From: Helianthus annuus
Taxonomy: Eukaryota > Streptophyta > Magnoliopsida > Asterales > Asteraceae
Direction: 5' to 3'
Length of the DNA: 64,000 nt
Assembly (NCBI RefSeq): GCF_002127325.2
Contig: NC_035439.2
Location: forward strand, 146,823,709-146,887,708
In this document: piece after piece, positions 42,205 through 53,736 of the stretch
Numbering within the stretch: the stretch's first letter is position 1
Layout of the letters: the number at the start of each line of letters is the position of its first letter
The notes under the pieces: model-generated
The model's input: only the letters and a program-made list of their open reading frames with translations
Database searches by the model: none
What the model was told of the DNA's origin: nothing
Translations under genes and position numbers: made by a program

Positions 42205-43515
42205 AATAAATAAAATTTATAAAATTAAAAAGTACAACCAACTTATAATCAATAATCTCCAAACCAAACGACCCAAGGTAAAAAAATGACTGACGAAAAC
42301 AAATAGCTTCATGGTTATATAATAACACAAGTAGTAGTTATAAATAATTAAATTTAAATAAAGTAGGTCCGCTAAGTAAATTACTATGATATTACTATCA
42401 TTAGAACGACAAATGAAACCAAATATGATACTTGGAGACTATATCAATAAATTTAAAGCGTAGGAACCAAATCCATAATTTGACCGCTAGCACTCTTTTT
42501 TTAATTATATAAGCCATTCATCCTTTAAAAAGTAATCATGCAACCAAGAGATTATGGGATGTGAAGGGGCTTGAGTTGAGGGTATTGCTTGACACATGTC
42601 AAGTGTGGGCTTCATCAGGCCACATCCAAAAAAGTAGGGTGTGAAAGGGGCGTGGCTAGGTGGCGTTAGGGGTGCCATATAACACCTAAATTTCTTTTTT
42701 TTATATATATATTAATTATAGACTTAGTATTATGTTAAATAACTACATTAAAAAAATACATTACATGACCAAAAAAAATCAATCATCTTCATCTTCTTGG
42801 AGTCGAATCTAGGAAGTGTCAAAACATGTTCTACCGTCGGCACTGCTGATAATAATAATTCTGCCCTTTCGTCGGATGAGGATGACAAAACAAATTTATC
42901 ATACGAATCGCTTGAACTTGAAGAATCCATTTTATATATTTTTTTTGAAGTTTGATAATGGTTTTTGAATTTATAGATGGTAAAAATGGGTAAGAAATGT
43001 TTGGTTTAACAGCAAGCAATGTCAGACTCAATCCCCACGCCAGCGGGGTAACGTCATGGCCAACGCTAGTCGGGTGCGGTCTAGCCAGCGTTATATGCAT
43101 TCCGCCGCCCAATCCACGCCACACACCCCGTAGTCTACAAAAGTTTCAATTATATTGTGTTAATGAAATAACTTAATATTCAAAACATGAATTACCACAT
43201 ATTTGCCAAAAAGTACTATCACAAAAGAAACTTTTGACTGGTCAAAATATACTATCACAAAAGAAACTTTTGACTTTGAGAAAGTTGACTTGAGAGGGCC
43301 AAAAGCCCAAAATAAACTACCACAAAAGAAACTTTTGACTTGAGAGGGCCAAGATAGACTATCACAAAAGAAAAAATAACCACAATGTTTTTCTGCTAAA
43401 ACATGCTCAGGTTCGAATCCTCTTCAGGAACTTTATTTACTTTTCTTTTCTTTTTCATCTTCAACTCAAACCCTAGCTCTTCTCCGACGTCGTTTACAGA
43501 TCCCCGTCGACTATC
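42205..43515. repeat. Repeated segment, copy B (no large insertions)
   Basis: Collinear with copy A (11765-12077, 13263-13308, 28828-29735) but without the Helitron, MITE or retrotransposon. It passes straight through 'ataagccattcatcctttaaaaag' (about 42513) and 'gattatgggatgtgaagg' (about 42550). It contains several tandem 'actatcacaaaagaaacttttgac' units (43200-43370) and a 60-codon minus-strand frame (MDSSSSSDSYDKF, 42748-42930) that I cannot assign. It is the reference for the empty sites. Confidence 0.8.
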
Positions 43516-43781
43516 TTATCTGAATATGAGATCTGATACTTTATAAAGCAATTGCATAAAGCAAGACATTTGATACTTTATAAATGGTTATCTGCCGAAA
43601 TCATCACAGATTCAAGTCTTTTTATATTTCTTAGTTTTTGAAAGTTCATTTGGTGATCACAAGATTTTTAGTTTTTGAAAATGAAATCTAGCCCATTTGA
43701 CTAACTAACAGTCAAGTCAATCTTGAACTAAAGCATACTGCTTTCTTTGTGTCAGCTGACTTAAAAGATTAAAACATAAAA

Positions 43782-44160
43782 GTTGGAACCAGAGGGAATG
43801 GAACCGTATATAAATCGAGCTTTCATCAAACGGAATCCTAATCTATGGAATTCGGGTATGAGAGTCTTCTAGATTTTCGATCAGCTCCTTATCATTTCCT
43901 AATATTAAAATTTGATTATGCAGCTTGAAGTATTGAGTAGAATCTGGCATCCTCATCCGCTGATTCTAATCGGTGCATGTGTGGATCATGGTTGTTTGGT
44001 CTACGGGTACATGGGGAAACGGGAGTTTGGACGAACGATTATTTCATAATCGCAAAAACAACACACCAGCATGGGAAGTAGCATCAACTCTAAACTTCCT
44101 TCATAACACACCAGTGGGAAACCTTTGTTACATCGATCCAGAACTTAATTATATTTGTTA
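43782..44160 (+). pseudogene. U-box kinase fragment, internally deleted
   Basis: Exon-like piece 43782-43855 contains a glycine-rich-loop sequence (GNGTVYKSSF). A GTATG donor and a TATGCAG acceptor (43921-43923) follow, then LEVLSRIWHPH, IGACVDHGCLVYGYMG. A frameshift breaks the next part (in another frame NGSLDERLF), and a deletion joins the catalytic-loop region to GNLCYIDPE. It corresponds to the part of the kinase upstream of and overlapping 33753, so it shows what the gene's missing exon looked like. Non-functional. Confidence 0.75.
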
Positions 44161-44888
44161 AAATTAAAGAGGTTCTATTTAGGGGGTTTGTAATTGACTC
44201 AAACCAGGTTGAGTTAGACCATGAACTTAAACGGCCTAGCTCGGCTCAGTTGGTTTATTCTATCATGCTGAAAAGTTGAGTTTGAGCTCGACTCGTAAAA
44301 TGTTCTAGCCAGCTCGAGCCAAATCGAACTGGCTCGTTAATTCTAATTTTTTAAAATATTGATAACATAAAAATAAAAATAAAAAATAAAGATTACACAT
44401 ATAATCTATATATATTATTGTTATTTTTCTAATAATTTAAAGACTGAAAGGCATTTTAAAATTACTATATATATAATTTTTGTTTATTTTCCTAAATTTA
44501 TATATGTTATTGTTTACAAATTGAGCCAAGCCGAGCCAACTCATTTACAACCAATGTTTTTTCCGAGTAAACTTCAAAATAAATAAAATTTATGAAATTA
44601 AAAAGTACAACCAAATTATAATCAATAATCTCCAAATCAAACGACAAATGTAAAAAAAAAAATGACGATGAAAACAAATAGTTTCATGGTTTTATAATAA
44701 CACATGTAGTAGTTGTAAATAATTAAATTTAAATAAAGTAGGTCCACTAAGTAAATTACTAGGATATTACCATCATTAGAACCACAAATGAAACCAAACA
44801 TCAAACTTGGAGACTATATCCATAAATTTTAAAGCATAGGAACCAAATCCATAATTTGACCAATTACACCCTTTTCTTAATTATATAA
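44161..44888. repeat. Repeated segment, copy C (left part)
   Basis: Matches 10562-12077 of copy A minus the foldback element: the sequence runs through 'aaaatgttctagccagctcgagcc' at 44299-44322. It ends at TATAA (44884-44888), where the nested transposon stack begins, and continues at 58036 after it. Confidence 0.8.
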
Positions 44889-45252
44889 GGTGATGTTTGT
44901 TTTTTCTGCTGGAAAAGGTCTGTAGTCTGCGGACCACATCTGCAGGCATCTGCAGAAAAAGAGATGGACCAAAGGTCTGCAGTCTGCAAGGAGAAGAGCG
45001 TTTGTTTACTTCTACCAAAACCTCTTCTCTACTCCTCTCACAACACACACACAACAAACACAGAGAACACACAACCTCTTCTCTCTCTGCCTTCATCTAC
45101 CACCACCACCACAACCATCCGCCACCACCTCATCTACCACCGTCCACCTGCCACCACCACAACCAACAACCACCGTCTACACCGTTGCAACCACCACCAC
45201 CACACATCCAGAATCCCTAATTCACCACCACCATCTCCCACCTCCACCACCA

Positions 45253-45291
<39 letters not shown>

Positions 45292-45984
45292 GCGAGAGAG
45301 AGAGAAACAGTGGTGATTATGAAGAATCAGAGCAGAATCAGCTATTGACGGTGGCGATTTTGAAGGTAGAGGTGATTGGGGGTGTCGGGTGGAGGAGATG
45401 GGTGGCGGACACGTGGTGGTGGAGGTCGTAGCGGGTTGGGGTGCCGCTGAGGTTGGAGGTCGCAGATGGTGGGGGTGCCGCTGAGGTTGGGAGTGGTGGA
45501 GGTGGTGGTGGAAGTCGACGTGGAGGTGCAGCCTGTGAAAGCACCGGATCGATGACGAACATCAATCATTGCACTTGATTCAAGACACGAAGAACAAAAT
45601 ATGACGAACAAGATAGAAATATGTAGAAGATGAATCTCTTTATTGATGAATCAGTCATCACAGATTACACAAACCAAAGGAGTATACATCATCTACAAGC
45701 TGGTTTAGATCACAAAGATCTAAACCCTAGCTTTCTCTCACTAACACATAGTCTCTCTCTCTCTAGAATTCACACAGAAGGATGAACGAGTGGGAGAGGT
45801 GCACCAAGCTACAAGAGTTGCCCTAATCTACACAATACACACATATATATAGGCTAGGGACTAAACCACGGACAAACCAATTCTACACCAAAACTCAGAC
45901 AAAGGTTCTCCTAAAACTTGGACAAGTTGTCCCTAGGATAAACTTGGGACTAACTTTCAAGACATGTACACTAAAGACCCTAAC

Positions 45985-48726
45985 TGTGACAACCCGAACT
46001 TCTAAGGTTAGTTTCGTGAATTTTGATCCCTCGTTACTTCTCCTCTCGCTTTCTCACATGCTATACCGGCCCACAAACTCATTGGTATAACTATTAAGAT
46101 AAGCCCACAAGTATAACCCACAACCGGCCCTAACTCTATTAGTTAAATGATCGGCCCAACTTGTATGTTAATTAACATTAGTAAACGATCGGCCCAACTT
46201 GTATGTAATTACTTGTATGTTAATTAAGTCAGCCCACAACTTGTATGTTAATTGAAGTCGGCCAACAGTCCTTGATAACTTGTTAAAACTCCCTATACGT
46301 ATTATGCTCTAAAAAGGATTGATCTAATTTAAATTCACAACAAACTCTACCCATCTCTCTCTCTCGATATCACGGCAGCAGGAAACCCTTTCTTTCCCCC
46401 ATCGAGACACATCATTCTGATTAACTAGGGTATGTATATTGCTTCCTTATAACCAATCCTTAACTGATTATTGTTTTGTCTACGTGCAACATGTGTTAAT
46501 GGTGATCATGAAACCAAGATGTAGGATTGGGTAATAAGGGTGGCTACAAGTGAGGAGTAATAGACAACCCATGTGACACTATTAATATTGTCGGGTGTAT
46601 TGGGATAATAGGTTGAATAGAGAACAATTGTTTAATGGCTATGTGAGACTTGTTGTTTTATTTGGTCCAATCACCGATTTGTAAAATAAAATAATGGTTT
46701 TCATTTGTGATCATGTGCGTGTGCCTTGTGAGTCATGTGAAAGTGTAGGCGGCGAACCATGTGTGTGTTAAACATGTGGCCGGCCAACTAGATGTTAATC
46801 ATCTATTGGACCGAGTGGAGGTCCAATGGGTTTGTCAAAATCATATGTGTGTGTGAGATAATATGTTAGTATTTTATTATATGCATGTGGGTTGTCAGTA
46901 GTATGTTATAATTCGTAGGTGTGTGTGCTGTTTTGTAAACCTAGGAAATTGGATAGCCTTGTTTATTAAATGGCGGCTCATGTGCAAGCAGATTATAACC
47001 ATGTTGGTTAAACACACAATAAAGTTGGTTCAATAGAATTAGGGATAATCGTTTGTGATAGGACCGATTTATGGTCCAATAAGGGGCTGCACAATAATTA
47101 ATAGTTTTTGGTCTAAGTTGACAATTAAAAATAAAGGCTGCACATGTATTGATGGATTTATGTATATTATGTGGTCGCAGTCAACCTTTGTTAATTGTTT
47201 TTAACTCAAAATCGTTATGTGTCATGGTAACATAAAGAGCATGATTAGTATCGAATTCGGTATCGATTAACTAGTTTATAATGAATCAGATTGTATTAAT
47301 TAACTAGTTTATAATGAATCAGACTGTATTAATTAACTAGTTTACAATAAGTCAGATTGTATCAATTAACTAGATCGGATTGTTATTGATTGTGAATCGA
47401 ATTGTGGTGATTGATAAATAATGATCTACTTGAGTTAAATATTGATTGATAAATAATGATAGTTGGGAACAGTGGGTACAAGGTACAAAATTTGGGTTGG
47501 GTATTGTATCAATGATTTGGGCCGAGGGTTAAAAGTGGGCTATGAGCCGGCTACAATCGTATGGGCCACGGGTTGGTTTTGTTTGGGCCAGGGGTAACGT
47601 TTATGTGTTTTCTGATATGTTATTTATAATATGAACGAAAGACATGTGGTTGATGTGCTAAAACGTGACCTCAAACAGTATGGTAAACATGATGTGCGAT
47701 GAATGATATGACATGTTTTGTATGTAGCAACTAGGTGATGGGAAAATCTTAACTGTTATGTTATTTCATGATGCAACTATTATGTGAATGCTATTAGGTT
47801 GCATGTATAAATAGGATGTAAATGATTAGTGTGTGTAACGTACCAACTACTGTGAGAATCCATGTTGGCGAAAGGCCTTTGCGTTACATGAACAACTATG
47901 GTAACATGTGTGAAACTGAGTGGGTGCCATTTGTGTGATAAATACATGTGTATATATATGCGCGGGACATTTAAGTAAGGGTTACGAAACTAACTGTTAT
48001 CGGTAACTGTAATAGGGTTTGGTTGACCAACTTGAAATACGTGCCTTAATCTTACCGAGCAAACCTAAGGTGAGTTCACTGCACTTTTCTCAAGCATGCG
48101 TCCCGGTGGTTTGGGACAACTGGTAAACATTTGGAAGGGAAACATTGGGTAAATAACTTAATCGGTTTTGGTTATTGCCTGGAGGGCAATGGGGGTGATT
48201 AGTTGATAGCGCTATAGGTACTAATTATCTGGGTTTCACTATGGTTGTTTAGAGGCACACTCCTCGGTTACGTAAGGGCGGTTCCCCTAGGGTAACTAAC
48301 TGGACAACATAGTGGGTTGCTTAGAGGCACACTCCTCGGTTACGTAAGGGCGTAGTCCCTAGGGTAACTAACTGAGCAACATCGTAACGCATCATTGAAT
48401 CGTATTAACATATATCTGGTAACACATCACATAAGCAACACTTTGAACTCACCAGCGTAGTCTGACACACTTGTTTACATGCTTGTAGGTAATTACTGAA
48501 GGAACTTGGGAACTTGCCGTCTGATGCTGCTGGAGTGGTTATGGTCATGATGAACATTTATACATTTATACTTTTATGCTTCCGCTCTATACTTTGGTTT
48601 TGGTTTAACTTTCGAATGGGTATTTTGTTACATTATGACTTGTGTTTGATATGATTGGTGGCTCTTTGTTGGATCGTTGCACCTCCAATAGGGACACGCC
48701 CTAGGTGGTTGTTTGGGGGTGTGACA
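45985..48726 (+). repeat. 5' LTR of the recent non-autonomous element
   Basis: 2742 bp. Internal repeats include three units of 'tcagattgtattaattaactag' type (47260-47371) and a 72-bp direct repeat with 'agaggcacactcctcgg' (48243-48380). Both are copied unchanged in the other LTR. Confidence 0.95.
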
Positions 48727-48729
48727 GTT

Positions 48730-48742
48730 TGGTATCAGAGCC
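48730..48742 (+). other. Primer binding site
   Basis: TGGTATCAGAGCC, three bases after the 5' LTR, complementary to initiator Met-tRNA. Confidence 0.93.
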
Positions 48743-49411
48743 ACTGGTTATAGAGAACTCGGTTTTAAAAACGTTTTCATAAAACCAGACTATAACCGAA
48801 TTGATCCAAACGTTGACCATGACACTCAGCTTCAGACTGCAAGGTTCGTTCCTCCTTAGCTTATGCTTTATATGCCTAGTAAACGTAACTACATATATAG
48901 CATGCACGAAACGACATGGTAGGTATCATGACACATTGTTAGTGCAACATAACCCTTGTATCTAGTAAATTTTAATCTTGTTGGTAGTACTTATATTGCA
49001 TTGATTGGAGTGGGAGAAACTTCAAACATAAGTTAAGAAGCATCGAGAAGAGCATGCAAACCGCCTTATTATCATGGGTGCACACATAATAATAACGCGT
49101 GGTGCATGCAAATCCCAATGAGGCTTAACGAGTGTAAGAGGGGTTCTTCCCTAATTGTGTATGAACATGGTAGATAATCGTCCCTAACGTGATAAACCTG
49201 AATACTTTCCTCGTTTTCGACTCCTAAATTAGTTCATTCCCCATATATAGAAACAGGAGTGGATGAGGAAACGGACGTGGCAACCATTGATTGAAACCTT
49301 GTGTGTTTACTCTTTCTGTCATATTTCCTTTCTGCGTTAATACTCTCTTTTGGAACGTTGTGAGTGTGCATCCTTTCGTTTAACTTGCGTTACGTCATCG
49401 ACTCGACAGGT

Positions 49412-50092
49412 ATGTCTACATCGTCCGCATCTTCTGACCAATCCCGGGCGCCAGGGAAGGCACCCGCTGATCCTCACTCACCCCCGCGTCAGATGGAGAC
49501 GCGTGCTGCTTATAGGAAGAGACTCGCACAGGGCGGGGAGTCGTCCTCCCGACCTACGCATGCCCTACCAGTTAACTCCCTCAGCGCTCAGGCCGAGGCG
49601 GCTGTGAGTAAGGCTCTCCGAGATTATAACCAGATTCTAATAGAACAAAACCAAGTCTTAATGGAGCAGAATCAGAAATTACAAAGAAAGGTTGATACCC
49701 AAGGAGGGCGATTGGAAGCTCAAGAGAAGCAGATACAGGAACTTATTAGGAGGACGGATGACTTGAAGGCAGAAGCCCTAAGAGGGCGTGAGGTGCAGGG
49801 TCTGATACTGAGAGACGCTCGATTGGATCATGAAAGGCTTAACTCGCAGGCCCATCTGATAGGTATGATAGATTGGAGGGTCCATCACTTGGAGGAAGCT
49901 CGCTTCGTACCTGAACCCGAGCCAGCCCCAGTCCCGGCACCTCCCGAACCAGAGGCGGAAGGGCCTGAGGAAGAACCCGAAGAGGAGGAAGAAGATCCGG
50001 AGGAGGAGGAAGAAGAGCCAGAGGAGGTTCCGAATAATGACGAAGACGATGATAATGGTAGTGACTTCGGGGATGGTGACGTGGATGACTGA
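49412..50092 (+). CDS. Coiled-coil acidic protein of the non-autonomous element
   Basis: The frame is open from 49364, but the ATG at 49412 (MSTSSASSDQSRAPG) looks the more natural start and gives 226 residues. The N-terminal third is polar and proline/serine-rich. Residues about 70-165 form a long coiled coil (LIEQNQVLMEQNQKLQRK, then EAQEKQIQELIRR). The C-terminal third is proline then extremely acidic (runs of E and D, ending DGDVDD). It has no zinc knuckle or enzyme motif. It resembles the non-gag leader proteins of some gypsy elements in layout only. An intact frame in a very young element suggests that it is used, perhaps in particle assembly, but function is unknown. The segment from 50093 to 50760 behind it has no gene. 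Confidence 0.72.
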   Translation: MSTSSASSDQSRAPGKAPADPHSPPRQMETRAAYRKRLAQGGESSSRPTHALPVNSLSAQAEAAVSKALRDYNQILIEQNQVLMEQNQKLQRKVDTQGGRLEAQEKQIQELIRRTDDLKAEALRGREVQGLILRDARLDHERLNSQAHLIGMIDWRVHHLEEARFVPEPEPAPVPAPPEPEAEGPEEEPEEEEEDPEEEEEEPEEVPNNDEDDDNGSDFGDGDVDD

Positions 50093-50760
50093 CTCGTCTT
50101 TCAATCGTTTATCTAGTTATGTTTCTTTCTTTTCTTTCAGTTGTTTTCGTAAAAACAATCGTGGTGATTAAAAACTTTTACAAATGTTCAATGTAGTGAC
50201 TTATATGGTTTGGTTTGCATGGATTTCTTATTTTATCGTTTAAGGGATATTTCTTGTGCTAGGTCGTCACCCTACCTCTTTTTACCCTCGCACCACAATA
50301 GTCACACCTTTAACTCTAAAACAGTTACCTTAATTATGGTAAATCTCTCGCTGGCCTTTGAACTGTCCGGTGTCTATTGGTTGATGCAATGCCTCTATCG
50401 GTTGATGCGACACTCTTGTAATCCTTATCGGTTTAAGATCATCGTAATAATACACTCGCGCGACCGCAATGTAACGAACCTCCCTGTCGTGCCATGCCGC
50501 CATGCATCACTACTGGAAAATTTCTTTTAGACAACAAATTTGCTGGCCAAATCCTTCAGATATTTGATGGACCCCTGTTTCGCTCGATTCTTTGTGCGAA
50601 CCTCATTTGATTCCCTGTCTCCTTAATTTGCAACTGGTATAACAAAACGCTAACCACCATACCATGATTTCCACTGATCACAAGATTAGCCCCCAGGCGT
50701 TGTAAAGTATCTATAGATCGAGTTCGTCGGAACTCACTTCAAGCCATTGTTTTAGATCAA

Positions 50761-51000
50761 TTTTCGGGACGAAAATTCTTTCAAGTTGGGGATGATGTGA
50801 CACCCCACGAAAACGTTTAACAAAACTAGCTCCCTCAGTGACTGTTTGCTAAATTTCGGGGCAAGATTCCTCTTTAAGTTGGGGATGATGCCACAACTGA
50901 GCAAAACCCGCAACAACTCTGATTTCTTACTTCGTTTCTCTCACACTAGACGCTTGCCAATTTCGGGACGAAATTTCCTTCAAGTTGGGGATAATGTGAC
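50761..51000 (+). repeat. Three polypurine-tract / LTR-start-like copies in a row
   Basis: The phrase 'tttcgggacgaaat' plus 'aagttggggatgatgtgac' (up to a few changes) occurs at 50761-50803, 50851-50893 and 50959-51000. Only the third is the real polypurine tract joined to the 3' LTR at 50995. The first two look like relics of the same junction from related elements. Confidence 0.8.
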
Positions 51001-53736
51001 AACCCGAACTTCTAAGGTTAGTTTCGTGAATTTTGATCCCTCGTTACTTCTCCTCTCGCTTTCTCACATGCTATACCGGCCCACAAACTCATTGGTATAA
51101 CTATTAAGATAAGCCCACAAGTATAACCCACAACCGGCCCTAACTCTATTAGTTAAATGATCGGCCCAACTTGTATGTTAATTAACATTAGTAAACGATC
51201 GGCCCAACTTGTATGTAATTACTTGTATGTTAATTAAGTCAGCCCACAACTTGTATGTTAATTGAAGTCGGCCAACAGTCCTTGATAACTTGTTAAAACT
51301 CCCTATACGTATTATGCTCTAAAAAGGATTGATCTAATTTAAATTCACAACAAACTCTACCCATCTCTCTCTCTCGATATCACGGCAGCAGGAAACCCTT
51401 TCTTTCCCCCATCGAGACACATCATTCTGATTAACTAGGGTATGTATATTGCTTCCTTATAACCAATCCTTAACTGATTATTGTTTTGTCTACGTGCAAC
51501 ATGTGTTAATGGTGATCATGAAACCAAGATGTAGGATTGGGTAATAAGGGTGGCTACAAGTGAGGAGTAATAGACAACCCATGTGACACTATTAATATTG
51601 TCGGGTGTATTGGGATAATAGGTTGAATAGAGAACAATTGTTTAATGGCTATGTGAGACTTGTTGTTTTATTTGGTCCAATCACCGATTTGTAAAATAAA
51701 ATAATGGTTTTCATTTGTGATCATGTGCGTGTGCCTTGTGAGTCATGTGAAAGTGTAGGCGGCGAACCATGTGTGTGTTAAACATGTGGCCGGCCAACTA
51801 GATGTTAATCATCTATTGGACCGAGTGGAGGTCCAATGGGTTTGTCAAAATCATATGTGTGTGTGAGATAATATGTTAGTATTTTATTATATGCATGTGG
51901 GTTGTCAGTAGTATGTTATAATTCGTAGGTGTGTGTGCTGTTTTGTAAACCTAGGAAATTGGATAGCCTTGTTTATTAAATGGCGGCTCATGTGCAAGCA
52001 GATTATAACCATGTTGGTTAAACACACAATAAAGTTGGTTCAATAGAATTAGGGATAATCGTTTGTGATAGGACCGATTTATGGTCCAATAAGGGGCTGC
52101 ACAATAATTAATAGTTTTTGGTCTAAGTTGACAATTAAAAATAAAGGCTGCACATGTATTGATGGATTTATGTATATTATGTGGTCGCAGTCAACCTTTG
52201 TTAATTGTTTTTAACTCAAAATCGTTATGTGTCATGGTAACATAAAGAGCATGATTAGTATCGAATTCGGTATCGATTAACTAGTTTATAATGAATCAGA
52301 TTGTATTAATTAACTAGTTTATAATGAATCAGACTGTATTAATTAACTAGTTTACAATAAGTCAGATTGTATCAATTAACTAGATCGGATTGTTATTGAT
52401 TGTGAATCGAATTGTGGTGATTGATAAATAATGATCTACTTGAGTTAAATATTGATTGATAAATAATGATAGTTGGGAACAGTGGGTACAAGGTACAAAA
52501 TTTGGGTTGGGTATTGTATCAATGATTTGGGCCGAGGGTTAAAAGTGGGCTATGAGCCGGCTACAATCGTATGGGCCACGGGTTGGTTTTGTTTGGGCCA
52601 GGGGTAACGTTTATGTGTTTTCTGATATGTTATTTATAATATGAACGAAAGACATGTGGTTGATGTGCTAAAACGTGACCTCAAACAGTATGGTAAACAT
52701 GATGTGCGATGAATGATATGACATGTTTTGTATGTAGCAACTAGGTGATGGGAAAATCTTAACTGTTATGTTATTTCATGATGCAACTATTATGTGAATG
52801 CTATTAGGTTGCATGTATAAATAGGATGTAAATGATTAGTGTGTGTAACGTACCAACTACTGTGAGAATCCATGTTGGCGAAAGGCCTTTGCGTTACATG
52901 AACAACTATGGTAACATGTGTGAAACTGAGTGGGTGCCATTTGTGTGATAAATACATGTGTATATATATGCGCGGGACATTTAAGTAAGGGTTACGAAAC
53001 TAACTGTTATCGGTAACTGTAATAGGGTTTGGTTGACCAACTTGAAATACGTGCCTTAATCTTACCGAGCAAACCTAAGGTGAGTTCACTGCACTTTTCT
53101 CAAGCATGCGTCCCGGTGGTTTGGGACAACTGGTAAACATTTGGAAGGGAAACATTGGGTAAATAACTTAATCGGTTTTGGTTATTGCCTGGAGGGCAAT
53201 GGGGGTGATTAGTTGATAGCGCTATAGGTACTAATTATCTGGGTTTCACTATGGTTGTTTAGAGGCACACTCCTCGGTTACGTAAGGGCGGTTCCCCTAG
53301 GGTAACTAACTGGACAACATAGTGGGTTGCTTAGAGGCACACTCCTCGGTTACGTAAGGGCGTAGTCCCTAGGGTAACTAACTGAGCAACATCGTAACGC
53401 ATCATTGAATCGTATTAACATATATCTGGTAACACATCACATAAGCAACACTTTGAACTCACCAGCGTAGTCTGACACACTTGTTTACATGCTTGTAGGT
53501 AATTACTGAAGGAACTTGGGAACTTGCCGTCTGATGCTGCTGGAGTGGTTATGGTCATGATGAACATTTATACATTTATACTTTTATGCTTCCGCTCTAT
53601 ACTTTGGTTTTGGTTTAACTTTCGAATGGGTATTTTGTTACATTATGACTTGTGTTTGATATGATTGGTGGCTCTTTGTTGGATCGTTGCACCTCCAATA
53701 GGGACACGCCCTAGGTGGTTGTTTGGGGGTGTGACA
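50995..53736 (+). repeat. 3' LTR of the recent non-autonomous element
   Basis: Same length and, as far as I could compare, the same sequence as 45985-48726, offset by exactly 5010 bp. Confidence 0.95.

Larger units (their letters stand above)
45985..53736 (+). mobile_element. Very recent non-autonomous LTR retrotransposon (one small ORF)
   Basis: Both LTRs are 2742 bp (45985-48726 and 50995-53736), start TGTGACAACCCG, end GGGTGTGACA, and show no difference in the lines I compared. CTAAC is duplicated at 45980-45984 and 53737-53741. A primer binding site, one 226-codon frame, and a polypurine tract lie in the 2268-bp interior. There is no protease, polymerase or integrase, so the proteins must have come from another element. 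It is inserted in the 3' LTR of the minus-strand element. Confidence 0.94.

Noticed and set aside
42748..42930. 60-codon frame MDSSSSSDSYDKF... as a possible gene start
   Set aside because: Broken in copy A, absent from copy C, and with no recognisable domain. It may be the remnant of a transposase N-terminus, but I cannot support that.
49778..50104. Minus-strand hydrophobic frame
   Set aside because: Antisense of the acidic tail of the non-autonomous element's protein.
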